Below, in pieces: positions 1 to 4,799 of a stretch of DNA of 6,283 nucleotides. Origin of the DNA: an uncultured Oscillospiraceae bacterium (GTDB taxonomy: Bacteria; Bacillota; Clostridia; Oscillospirales; Oscillospiraceae); assembly GCA_948766235.1 (NCBI GenBank), contig CAQCFX010000067.1:1-6283 (forward strand). The letters run 5' to 3'. Position 1 is the first letter of the stretch. Every line of letters starts with the position of its first letter. Below the pieces are notes generated by a model. The model ran no database searches, was not told the origin of the DNA, and saw only the letters and a program-made list of their open reading frames with translations. Made by a program: the position numbers and the translations under genes.

Positions 1-80
1 CGGCTTCCCTCCGACTCGGGGCAAATCCAGCAGGCCCCGGCCTGCTTGGGTTTTGCCCCTCGCTCCGGTCCATCCGCCCC
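1..80. repeat. Palindromic intergenic repeat R1, cut by the window edge
   Basis: A strong hairpin spans 18-59. The outer arms GGGGCAAA (18-25) and TTTTGCCCC (51-59) pair, as do the inner arms CCAGCAGGCC (27-36) and GGCCTGCTTGG (39-49). The flanks (cgactcgg on the left, cctcgctccg on the right) recur around the hairpin of R2 at 1016-1131, so the two are copies of one dispersed element. R1 lies downstream of the YitT-family gene on the minus strand. It has no T-run after the stem, so it looks more like a REP-like repeat than an intrinsic terminator. The left part of the element is outside the window. Confidence 0.6.
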
Positions 81-99
81 TATGGGTCTACCCTCGCGC

Positions 100-954
100 T
101 CATACCCTCATAAACCCCTTTCCAAATATCTCGCTGGAGTTGGTCACCAGGATGAAGGCGTGGGGGTCCGCCGTCTTCAGATACAGCCGCAGCGCCACCG
201 CCTGGGACCGGGACAGGGCGGTGAGCACAATCCACTTGGGCTCGTGGGAATAGGCCCCCTCCGCCTGCCAGTAGGTGGCCGAGCGGTTCAGGGACTGGGT
301 GATGAAGCCGCACACCTCCTGTGGACAGGAGGTGACGGCGATAAAGCTCTTGCGCCGGTTCAGCGACTCAATCACCGAGTCCACCACCACCGACTTGAGC
401 ACCAGGCCCAGCACCGAGTACAGCCCCGCCTCGGCGCCCACAAAGTACAGGGTGGAGGCGGCGATGAGCACATCCACATAGAGCAGGGCCATGCCGATGT
501 CCATGCTGGTGAACCGCTTGAGAATCATGGCCAGGATGTCGGTGCCGCCGGTGGAGCTCTGCATATTGAACAGGATGGCCGCCCCCAGGGAGGGCAGGAT
601 GACGGCAAAAAACAGCTCCAGCATCTTCTGGTCGGTGAGGGGCGCGGCCAGGGGCCACAGCCACTCAAAGCCGGACAGCATGGCGGAAAACAGAACGGAG
701 CAGTACACGGTGCGCACCCCGAAGTTTCTGTCCAGCGCCACAAAGCCCAGCACCAAAAAGGCCAGGTTGATGGTGGATGCAAAGGTGGAGGCGCTCACCG
801 CCGGAACAATGGCGTTGAGGATGACGGCCAGGCCGGTGACGCCGCCGGTGTTGAAGTGGTTGGGAAATTTGAAAAAGTATACGCCCGCGGCCACCAAAAA
901 GGTGCCCAGGGTGAGCATGAAATACTCGCGCACAGTCTCTTTGAAGCGCTGCAT
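100..954 (-). CDS. YitT family membrane protein (DUF161/DUF2179)
   Basis: This encodes a 284-residue integral membrane protein of the YitT/YvjA family. Family members have two DUF161 membrane repeats followed by a soluble DUF2179 domain, and their transported or sensed substrate is not firmly known. Hydrophobic segments are visible near residues 11-30, 40-50, 60-95, 110-135 and 150-185. The family's SSTGGTDI motif sits between membrane segments, and the last 85 or so residues (from AEGAYSHEP to the EIFGKGF end) match the DUF2179 pattern. The length agrees with the usual 280-290 residues. The ATG at 954 is chosen because AGAAGG lies 7 nt upstream. A longer frame upstream, including another ATG at 975, has no ribosome site and runs through repeat R2. 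The gene stands alone and diverges from xpt. The family assignment is secure, but which paralogue it is cannot be told. Confidence 0.92.
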   Translation of the reverse strand: MQRFKETVREYFMLTLGTFLVAAGVYFFKFPNHFNTGGVTGLAVILNAIVPAVSASTFASTINLAFLVLGFVALDRNFGVRTVYCSVLFSAMLSGFEWLWPLAAPLTDQKMLELFFAVILPSLGAAILFNMQSSTGGTDILAMILKRFTSMDIGMALLYVDVLIAASTLYFVGAEAGLYSVLGLVLKSVVVDSVIESLNRRKSFIAVTSCPQEVCGFITQSLNRSATYWQAEGAYSHEPKWIVLTALSRSQAVALRLYLKTADPHAFILVTNSSEIFGKGFMRV

Positions 955-1015
955 GGCAAAACCTTCTCTTTTCATTTTTAAATCTGCGCCGGCTGCAACG
1001 ACGCTGTCACGCTGC

Positions 1016-1131
1016 GAAACGGTCAGGACAACTCGGTCGCTTTCGCTGCGACTCGGACAAAATACAGATTTGCTCCGCAAATCTTGGTTTTTTGTCCTCG
1101 CTCCGCTCCAAGCTCCCTCGCTGACCGTTTC
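1016..1131. repeat. Palindromic intergenic repeat R2, nested inverted repeat
   Basis: Perfect 11-bp outer arms GAAACGGTCAG (1016-1026) and CTGACCGTTTC (1121-1131) enclose an inner hairpin at 1055-1097. In that hairpin GGACAAAA pairs with TTTTTGTCC and CAGATTTGC with GCAAATCTTG around a TCC loop. The flanks actcgg and cctcgctccg match R1, while the stem bases differ but still pair. This is the main content of the 311-bp gap between the YitT-family gene and xpt. It lies downstream of the proposed YitT-family promoter, so it would form most of that mRNA's leader. It may be a MITE-like or REP-like element, or a structured leader. Confidence 0.65.
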
Positions 1132-1157
1132 CCCGCGCTTCCCGTCAGCCGGCCCTC

Positions 1158-1186
1158 ATTGTAGCAGAAAACATTGGAAAGAGCAA
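1158..1186 (-). promoter_or_regulatory. Candidate sigma-A promoter for the YitT-family gene
   Basis: On the minus strand TTGCTC (1186-1181) lies 17 bp before TACAAT (1163-1158). The -10 has 5 of 6 consensus bases and the -35 has 3 of 6. Transcription would begin near 1151, giving a leader of about 197 nt that includes R2. Confidence 0.5.
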
Positions 1187-1208
1187 GGGGGTTTTATGGG
1201 AAAAACAG

Positions 1209-1237
1209 TGGAAAAGCACCGGCTTTTTTGGTAGAAT
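1209..1237 (+). promoter_or_regulatory. Candidate sigma-A promoter for xpt
   Basis: TGGAAA (1209-1214), a 17-bp spacer and TAGAAT (1232-1237) form a moderate promoter. Transcription would begin near 1244, leaving a leader of only about 22 nt. That has no room for the purine riboswitch that precedes xpt in Bacillus subtilis, and I see no such structure here. It is back to back with the promoter of the divergent YitT-family gene. Confidence 0.4.
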
Positions 1238-1265
1238 GGGGACATACAGAAGGGAGTGGCAGACC

Positions 1266-1835
1266 ATGCGGGAATTGGAGGAGCGCATCCGCCGGGACGG
1301 CATTGTGGAAAACGGGGACGTGCTGAAGGTGGACAGCTTTTTGAACCACCAGATGGACGTGGAGCTGTTCGCCGCCATGGGCAGAGAGTGGGCGCGGCTG
1401 TTCGCGGGAGAGGGCGTCAACAAGATTTTGACCATCGAGGCCTCCGGCATCGGCATCGCCTGCATTGCCGCCCAGCAATTCGGCGTGCCGGTGGTGTTCG
1501 CCAAAAAGAGCCGCACCAAAAACATCGCCGGGGACGTGTACCGCGTGCAGGTCCCCTCCTTCACCCACGGCGGGATGAGCGACGTTATCGTGTCCAAACG
1601 GTTCCTGGGTCCCGGCGACCGGCTGCTGCTCATCGACGACTTTCTGGCCAACGGCGCGGCGCTGGAGGGGCTTTTGGACCTGGCGGAGCAGGCCGGGGCG
1701 GCGGTGGCCGGGGCGGGCATCGCCGTGGAGAAGGCCTTTCAGCCCGGCGGGGCGCGGATACGCGCCCGGGGCGTGCGGGTGGAGTCCCTGGCCCGAATCA
1801 AGTCCATGGGGTCGGGACATATCGAGTTTTGCTGA
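1266..1835 (+). CDS. xpt: Xanthine phosphoribosyltransferase
   Basis: This 189-residue cytosolic enzyme would transfer phosphoribose from PRPP to xanthine, giving XMP for guanine nucleotide salvage. The N-terminal LKVDSFLNHQ (20-29) is a hallmark of Xpt. The PRPP-binding loop is LLLIDDFLANG (120-130), and the VEKAFQPG and RVESLAR segments near the C terminus also match Bacillus-type Xpt, which has about 194 residues. The start is the ATG at 1266, with AAGGGAG ending 9 nt upstream. An in-frame ATG at 1236 lies within the proposed promoter and lacks a ribosome site. No permease gene (pbuX), the common partner of xpt, follows. The gene is followed by hairpins and appears monocistronic. The assignment is strong. 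Confidence 0.95.
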   Translation: MRELEERIRRDGIVENGDVLKVDSFLNHQMDVELFAAMGREWARLFAGEGVNKILTIEASGIGIACIAAQQFGVPVVFAKKSRTKNIAGDVYRVQVPSFTHGGMSDVIVSKRFLGPGDRLLLIDDFLANGAALEGLLDLAEQAGAAVAGAGIAVEKAFQPGGARIRARGVRVESLARIKSMGSGHIEFC

Positions 1836-1911
1836 GGAAATCCACCGGCCCCCATGGAACAGCTGCCGCGTTACCCTCAGCCGACCTTTCAGCCGCCTGC
1901 GCTTTACCGAC

Positions 1912-1938
1912 AGCCCCGCCGCACCCGCGGCGGGGGCT
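1912..1938 (+). other. GC-rich hairpin downstream of xpt
   Basis: AGCCCCGCCGC (1912-1922) pairs with GCGGCGGGGGCT (1927-1938), with one bulged G and a 4-nt loop. Only a broken T tract (tttgccttt) follows, so it could be a weak terminator or an mRNA 3' stabiliser ahead of the better terminator at 1952-1987. Confidence 0.5.
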
Positions 1939-1951
1939 TTGCCTTTGCGTA

Positions 1952-1987
1952 AAAGAAAAACGGAGCCTTTCGGCTCCGCGTTTCTTT
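1952..1987. terminator. Bidirectional intrinsic terminator between xpt and tadA
   Basis: CGGAGCC (1961-1967) pairs with GGCTCCG (1972-1978) around TTTC. The stem can extend by AAAGAAA (1952-1958) with TTTCTTT (1981-1987). On the plus strand the stem is followed by TTTCTTT, and on the minus strand by a tttttctttt tract. It therefore suits both xpt and the convergent tadA. Confidence 0.8.
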
Positions 1988-2004
1988 AAAGGATGGAGGA
2001 TAGA

Positions 2005-2091
2005 ATGAAAAAGAAAGGATATCTCTTGCAAGATTTAAGATACCGCAGAACCATTACGAAAGTTCAGCGCTTTATGTTACAAAAGTATTAA
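2005..2091 (+). CDS. Possible small basic protein, 28 aa, unrecognised
   Basis: An ATG at 2005 is preceded by GGAGG (1995-1999) with a 5-nt gap and opens a 28-codon frame beginning MKKKGYLLQDLRYRR and ending in TAA. The peptide has nine Lys/Arg residues and one acidic residue, no membrane segment and no signal peptide. I do not recognise it. Codon use (TTA, TTG, AGA, AAA) and base composition are far more AT-rich than in the neighbours. Its TAA and the stop of the convergent tadA share the palindrome TTAA (2088-2091), so it is complementary to the tadA 3' untranslated region. Only 17 nt separate it from the upstream terminator, and I see no promoter of its own, so it would depend on readthrough from xpt. 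It may be a chance frame, but the good ribosome site argues for a real gene. Confidence 0.5.
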   Translation: MKKKGYLLQDLRYRRTITKVQRFMLQKY

Positions 2092-2540
2092 ATCTTCCGC
2101 AGCTTTTGAAAAAATTCCTCCAGCAGCCTCCGGCACTCCTCCTCCAGCAGCCCGCCGTAAATTCGGGGGTGGTGGTTAAAGGGCTCGCAGAACAGGTTCA
2201 GCACCGACCCGCAGCACCCGGACTTGGCCTCCCGCGCCCCGAAGTACACTGTGGCGATGCGGGCATTGATGACGGCCCCGGCGCACATGGGGCACGGCTC
2301 CAGCGTGACGTACAGGGTGCAGCCCGTCAGCCGCCAGGACCCCACCGCGGCGCAGGCACGCTCAATGGCCTCAATTTCGGCGTGGGCGGTGGCGCGATGG
2401 TCGGCCTCCCGGCGGTTGCGGCCCCGGCCGATGATTTGCCCGTCCGGGGAGACCACCACGCAGCCCACAGGGATATCCCCGTCCGGGACACAGGCGCGGG
2501 CAAGCTCCAAGGCCTCGCGCATATAATCTTCATGGGTCAT
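2088..2540 (-). CDS. tadA: tRNA-specific adenosine deaminase TadA
   Basis: This 150-residue cytosolic enzyme would deaminate A34 to inosine in tRNA-Arg(ACG), allowing it to read several arginine codons. It belongs to the zinc-dependent cytidine deaminase-like fold. The zinc ligands and proton shuttle are visible as HAE (53-55, His53 and Glu55) and PCPMC (82-86, Cys83 and Cys86), followed by AGAVINARI. The conserved GDIPVG segment (21-26) and the NRR residues (42-44) are also present. The ATG at 2540 is preferred because AGGAGG (2553-2548) lies 7 nt upstream. A GTG two codons earlier directly abuts that ribosome site. The length is typical. The leader contains a parS site ending 18 nt before the start, part of repeat module A. 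No clear promoter is visible in the 300 bp upstream. Confidence 0.95.
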   Translation of the reverse strand: MTHEDYMREALELARACVPDGDIPVGCVVVSPDGQIIGRGRNRREADHRATAHAEIEAIERACAAVGSWRLTGCTLYVTLEPCPMCAGAVINARIATVYFGAREAKSGCCGSVLNLFCEPFNHHPRIYGGLLEEECRRLLEEFFQKLRKI

Positions 2541-2557
2541 GGACACACCTCCTGCAA

Positions 2558-2573
2558 TGTTTCACGTGAAACT
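2558..2573. promoter_or_regulatory. parS site 1 (ParB/Spo0J binding)
   Basis: TGTTTCACGTGAAACT contains the perfect 14-bp palindrome GTTTCACGTGAAAC (2559-2572). It matches 15 of 16 positions of the Bacillus Spo0J site TGTTTCACGTGAAACA. It lies in the tadA leader, just upstream of its ribosome binding site, and forms the outer end of repeat module A. parB is in the same window. Confidence 0.93.
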
Positions 2574-2580
2574 CGTCGTC

Positions 2581-2725
2581 GCAAGCTGCGTATCATTCGC
2601 TTCCCCGCAAGCGGGAAAGCTCATTCACTCCGCTGCTCCTCCTTTCCCCACGCGACCCGCTTCGCTGGGCTCGCGCGGGGGCCCCGTTTTGCAAGCTGCG
2701 TATCATTCGCTTCCCCGCAAGCGGG
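2581..2725. repeat. 35-bp exact direct repeat, two copies
   Basis: Positions 2581-2615 and 2691-2725 are identical over 35 bp. Each runs from gcaagctgcg to the palindrome CCCGCAAGCGGG. An inverted copy with one mismatch lies at 4758-4792, and diverged copies at about 4650-4686 and 4376-4410. The 75 bp between the two direct copies hold the hairpin 2646-2680. Confidence 0.85.
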
Positions 2726-2734
2726 TTCGCGGAA

Positions 2735-2826
2735 GCCCTGGGGGCCCTCCCCTGAACGCAGAGGCAGTCATCCGAGCGTCCCGTAGCCTATGGCTGCCTC
2801 GCAGAGAGGGGGAGGGCTCCCAGGGC
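2735..2826. repeat. Nested cruciform in module A
   Basis: Outer arms 2735-2752 (starting GCCCTGGG) and 2809-2826 (ending CCCAGGGC) pair over 17 of 18 positions. An inner stem GAGGCAG (2761-2767) pairs with CTGCCTC (2794-2800) around a 26-nt loop. Module C has the same structure at 4432-4524. The right arm abuts parS 2. Confidence 0.75.
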
Positions 2827-2841
2827 GTTTCACGTGAAACA
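2826..2841. promoter_or_regulatory. parS site 2
   Basis: CGTTTCACGTGAAACA has the perfect 14-bp parS palindrome at 2827-2840 and matches 15 of 16 positions of the Spo0J consensus. It sits between the cruciform of module A and the terminator of the sigma operon. Confidence 0.93.
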
Positions 2842-2843
2842 TA

Positions 2844-2877
2844 AAAATGGACTCCCCCGCCTGGGGGAGTCCATTTT
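2844..2877 (-). terminator. Intrinsic terminator of the sigma/anti-sigma operon
   Basis: A perfect 15-bp stem has arms AAAATGGACTCCCCC (2844-2858) and GGGGGAGTCCATTTT (2863-2877) around a 4-nt loop. On the minus strand it ends in a TTTTTAT tract and lies 20 nt after the stop of the membrane protein gene at 2898. It could also work on the plus strand. It separates the operon from tadA, which is transcribed in the same direction further on. Confidence 0.9.
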
Positions 2878-2897
2878 ATCACAGGGCAAAAGAAAAG

Positions 2898-3617
2898 TCA
2901 TCTATTACGGGCAAAAACTTGAGCTTCTTGTTCGCCCTTTTCGCACCAAGGCTGCCAAACAATCTTGACATCCTCCCAATCATTTTCTTTGGAGAGAAGG
3001 GATTCATCGAGATTGTCACCGTACGGCACCTCATACGCCACACCATCGTAGACGAAGTGAGTTACGCAGTAGTTATACCCATACGCGCTGTATCCGCCTT
3101 GGTTGGGGAGCTCCTGCCAGAGACACCAGCCGAAATTCTCCCAGGTGCCGCCGAGAATGAGCGAACTCCTCAAGCCGGTTTCCGGGTCAGTGTATTCAAC
3201 GATATAGGGTGTTTCCACGTCGATGCGGTCAGTGATATCGGTGCGCTCCCCGTTGAGCACCAGCCAGAGGCGACCATCCTCCAGCACAAGGGGGTCCTCC
3301 GGGAAAGCATTCCTCAAATCGAAATAGATATGTCGGTTCGGCCCGCTCATCTCCACATCGGCCACCATGGTCCCGCCGGTGAAGAGCTGATAGGTCATCA
3401 TGGGCAGGCCCGCCGCAACGCACAGCACCCCCACCGCTGCCAGTGCAGCCGCAATCAAAACTGTTTTCAGGTGCGGCCTGGGCTTTTTCCGCGCCGGGGC
3501 CGCCTTTGCCAGCACCCGGGCCTTCACCGCCCCGGCGTCGGCAGTCTCGCCCCCCTGGGGGAACACCTCGTTGTCCATGTACTCATCCATCAGCTCCGAT
3601 ATCATAAACCGCTTCAT
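2898..3617 (-). CDS. Single-pass membrane protein, probable anti-sigma factor
   Basis: This encodes a 239-residue protein. Residues 1-51 are hydrophilic and presumably cytoplasmic (MKRFMISELMDEYMDNE, then a basic stretch ARKKPRPHLK). A membrane helix spans about 52-74, and about 165 residues follow outside the membrane. The outer part is acidic and rich in Tyr and Trp, with no domain I recognise. The N-terminal region lacks the HxxxCxxC zinc motif of ZAS anti-sigma factors. The role is inferred from context: the gene overlaps the 3' end of the ECF sigma factor gene by 35 nt, and the topology is that of membrane anti-sigma factors. The ATG at 3617 has AGGAGG 9 nt upstream, inside the sigma gene, consistent with translational coupling. 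It could instead be a regulated accessory envelope protein. Confidence 0.75.
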   Translation of the reverse strand: MKRFMISELMDEYMDNEVFPQGGETADAGAVKARVLAKAAPARKKPRPHLKTVLIAAALAAVGVLCVAAGLPMMTYQLFTGGTMVADVEMSGPNRHIYFDLRNAFPEDPLVLEDGRLWLVLNGERTDITDRIDVETPYIVEYTDPETGLRSSLILGGTWENFGWCLWQELPNQGGYSAYGYNYCVTHFVYDGVAYEVPYGDNLDESLLSKENDWEDVKIVWQPWCEKGEQEAQVFARNR

Positions 3618-4158
3618 GTCCGTAGCCCTCCTGTTCTAATATGGTTTTCAGCGTCTCCCGCCCCCGGCGCAGCCAGGTCTTGGCGGTGGACAGGTTCAGC
3701 CCCATGGCCAGCGCCGCCTCCTGCACTGTCTGGCCATAGTAGTAGTGCCGCACAAACAGTTCCCGCTGGGGCCGGTCCAGCCGGGACAGCGCCTCGTTTA
3801 CCATGCGGGCCGCCTCCTTTTTGTCCAGCGCCCGGTCCGGGCCGTCCGCCGCCAGCAGCAGCACGTCGTCCTCCAGGGGCAGGCTCTCCCGGTTCGCGCG
3901 CAGCAGGTTGAACGCCCGGTTCCGGGCAATGGCCCCCAGGTAGCCCTTCACCTTTCCGGGGCGCAACTTGTCCCGGTTGTCCCAGGCGGTGAGAAATACG
4001 TCCGCTGTCAGCTCCTCCGCGTCCGCGCGCCGCCCCCGGAGAATGCGGCACGCCACCGAGGACACGTAGGGGGTATAGCGGTCCATCAGCTCCTCCAGGG
4101 CGGACAGCTCCCCCCGGCGCAGAGATTTCACCAGCTGTTCCTCCGTCAAATTTCTCAT
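3583..4158 (-). CDS. ECF-type RNA polymerase sigma factor (sigma-70 family)
   Basis: This encodes a 191-residue two-domain sigma factor that would direct RNA polymerase to a small regulon, probably in response to an envelope signal. Region 2 covers about residues 9-89 (core contact through DAEELTADVFLTAW, then KVKGYLGAIARNRAFNLLR for -10 recognition). Region 4 covers about 112-172, with the helix-turn-helix QTVQEAALAMGLNLSTAKTWLRRGRETL binding the -35 element. A short tail (EQEGYGHEAVYDIGADG) is unusual and lies largely in the overlap with the next gene. The ATG at 4158 directly abuts GAGGAG with no spacer. A TTG at 4149 would have an ideal 9-nt gap, so the true start may be three codons later. 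The gene is first in a two-gene operon with the probable anti-sigma factor. Confidence 0.93.
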   Translation of the reverse strand: MRNLTEEQLVKSLRRGELSALEELMDRYTPYVSSVACRILRGRRADAEELTADVFLTAWDNRDKLRPGKVKGYLGAIARNRAFNLLRANRESLPLEDDVLLLAADGPDRALDKKEAARMVNEALSRLDRPQRELFVRHYYYGQTVQEAALAMGLNLSTAKTWLRRGRETLKTILEQEGYGHEAVYDIGADG

Positions 4159-4180
4159 CTCCTCGGAAGTCTCATATGAA

Positions 4181-4192
4181 GAAACGCGTTTC
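4181..4192. promoter_or_regulatory. 12-bp palindrome, possible operator of the sigma operon
   Basis: GAAACGCGTTTC is a perfect palindrome 22 nt upstream of the sigma gene start and next to its predicted transcription start. It resembles parS half sites in reversed order (GAAAC then GTTTC). A regulator site is possible but no protein can be named. Confidence 0.35.
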
Positions 4193-4197
4193 TATTT

Positions 4198-4203
4198 ATC
4201 ATA
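4198..4203 (-). promoter_or_regulatory. Candidate -10 element for the sigma operon
   Basis: TATGAT on the minus strand has 5 of 6 consensus bases and would start a leader of about 33 nt. No good sigma-A -35 is found 16-18 bp upstream. TGAAAC, which resembles ECF -35 elements such as that of Bacillus SigW, lies at 4229-4224, 20 bp away. Autoregulation by the ECF factor is therefore possible but unproven. Confidence 0.3.
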
Positions 4204-4223
4204 ACACAGTTTGCGGCGGAATG

Positions 4224-4231
4224 GTTTCACG
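4224..4231. promoter_or_regulatory. parS half site
   Basis: GTTTCACG is exactly one half of parS plus one base, located 14 bp from the full parS 3. It also supplies the TGAAAC that could act as an ECF -35 on the minus strand. The short length makes chance plausible. Confidence 0.25.
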
Positions 4232-4244
4232 CCCCGATAAAATA

Positions 4245-4260
4245 TGTTTCACGTGAAACG
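4245..4260. promoter_or_regulatory. parS site 3
   Basis: TGTTTCACGTGAAACG holds the perfect 14-bp palindrome at 4246-4259 and matches 15 of 16 positions of the Spo0J consensus. It starts module B upstream of the sigma operon. Confidence 0.93.
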
Positions 4261-4431
4261 CCCTGGGGAGCCCTCCCCAGGGCTTCCGCGAAGACCCGCT
4301 TGCAAAAAAGGGGTCCCCGCAAAGCCGCCCCTTTGGCTTTGTGGGGAGAGGAGGAGCAGCGGAATGAGCGAGCTTTCGCCGAAGGCGGAAGCAGGGATAT
4401 GGAGCTTGCGACGACGCGTTTCACGTGAAAC
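4246..4431 (+). repeat. parS-bounded repeat module B (short copy)
   Basis: After parS 3 comes a perfect hairpin with arms GCCCTGGGGAG (4260-4270) and CTCCCCAGGGC (4273-4283). This is the outer arm of the module A and C cruciform without its interior. Next are ttccgcgaagacccgcttgc; a hairpin CCCCGCAAAGCC (4315-4326) with GGCTTTGTGGGG (4335-4346); the linker agaggaggagcagcgg; a small hairpin CGCC-GAA-GGCG; an AAGC...GCTT unit; gcgacgacg; and parS 4. No gene is credible here. Confidence 0.7.
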
Positions 4432-4432
4432 G
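4417..4432. promoter_or_regulatory. parS site 4
   Basis: CGTTTCACGTGAAACG has the perfect 14-bp palindrome at 4418-4431, with 14 of 16 consensus matches. It is shared as the end of module B and the start of module C. Confidence 0.9.
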
Positions 4433-4524
4433 CCCTGGGGAGCTCTCCCTCTCGCTTCGAGGCAGCTACAGGCTACAGGGCGCTGGGTGACTGCCTCTGC
4501 GCTCAAGGGAGAGTTCCCCAGGGC
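4432..4524. repeat. Nested cruciform in module C
   Basis: Arms GCCCTGGGGAGCTCTCCCT (4432-4450) and AGGGAGAGTTCCCCAGGGC (4506-4524) pair at 18 of 19 positions. The exception would be G-U in RNA. Inside, GAGGCAG (4459-4465) pairs with CTGCCTC (4491-4497). The loop shares ggctac and gactgcctctgcg with the module A copy in inverted orientation. Confidence 0.75.
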
Positions 4525-4606
4525 GCGGCAAAGCGCCGGAAAATCAAAGGACGCGCCGGTTTCCCCCGTTTTTTCGTCTTCTTCGTAGAGAGGATATTTT
4601 CCAAAA

Positions 4607-4630
4607 CTGTTGAAATCCCATTTCAAACAG
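4607..4630. promoter_or_regulatory. Inverted repeat over the parA promoter -35
   Basis: CTGTTGAAAT (4607-4616) and ATTTCAAACAG (4620-4630) are inverted copies with one extra base, separated by CCC. The dyad covers the -35 and most of the spacer of the parA promoter, a classic operator position. The binding protein is unknown. Confidence 0.45.
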
Positions 4631-4638
4631 GATATAAT
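4610..4638 (+). promoter_or_regulatory. Sigma-A promoter for parAB
   Basis: TTGAAA (4610-4615), a 17-bp spacer and a perfect TATAAT (4633-4638) make the best promoter in the window. Transcription would begin near 4645, leaving a leader of about 190 nt that includes two hairpin units and parS 5. Confidence 0.8.
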
Positions 4639-4799
4639 AATTTTCAACTGCCGCAAAGGCGGCAAGCGAATGACACGCAGCTTGCGCATAAGGGGCCCCC
4701 GCAAAGCCGCCCGTTGGCTTTGTGGGGAGAGGAGGGCCAGCGGAATGAATGAGCTTTCCCGCTTGCGGGGAAGCGAACGATACGCAGCTTGCGACGACG

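Larger units (their letters stand above)
2559..2840 (-). repeat. parS-bounded repeat module A (inverted copy)
   Basis: This fills the gene-free stretch upstream of tadA. Read on the minus strand from parS 2 (2840) to parS 1 (2559) the order is: a cruciform with GCCCTGGG arms (2826-2735); a small hairpin plus AAGCGAATGATACGCAGCTT unit (2725-2691); a hairpin with CCCCGC arms (2680-2646); a linker containing aaaggaggagcagcgg; a second copy of the hairpin unit (2615-2581); the tail gcgacgacg; and parS 1. The same order, with deletions or insertions, makes up modules B and C. In-frame runs across it, starting MFHVK where parS is translated, have no convincing protein character. Confidence 0.75.

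Noticed and set aside
46..981. Long plus-strand frame opposite the YitT-family gene
   Set aside because: It is antisense to a well-supported membrane protein gene. The translation is rich in Gly, His and Gln, as expected from the complement of GC-rich hydrophobic codons, and has no ribosome site.
1150..1265. Purine riboswitch upstream of xpt
   Set aside because: Bacillus xpt has one, but the predicted leader is only about 22 nt and the region lacks the three-way junction and its conserved loops.
1836..2087. Signal recognition particle RNA gene near tadA
   Set aside because: The SRP RNA gene often follows tadA in Firmicutes, but no GGTCAGGTCCGGAAGGAAGC-like core is present on either strand here.
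2539..2844. Plus-strand frame of 101 codons reading through parS as MFHVK
   Set aside because: It consists entirely of repeat module A. The similar frames at 4244-4588, 4249-4704 and 4544-4816 arise because parS itself translates as MFHVK or VSRET. The peptides have no protein character and change frame between copies.
2847..3911. 354-codon plus-strand frame opposite the sigma operon
   Set aside because: It is antisense to two genes with ribosome sites and recognisable sigma-factor domains. The late part is low-complexity Pro/Ala/Gly sequence.
4697..4727. Intrinsic terminator or attenuator in the parA leader
   Set aside because: The stem is strong but is followed by agaggagg and not a T tract, as is its copy at 4315-4346. 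It fits a structural repeat better.
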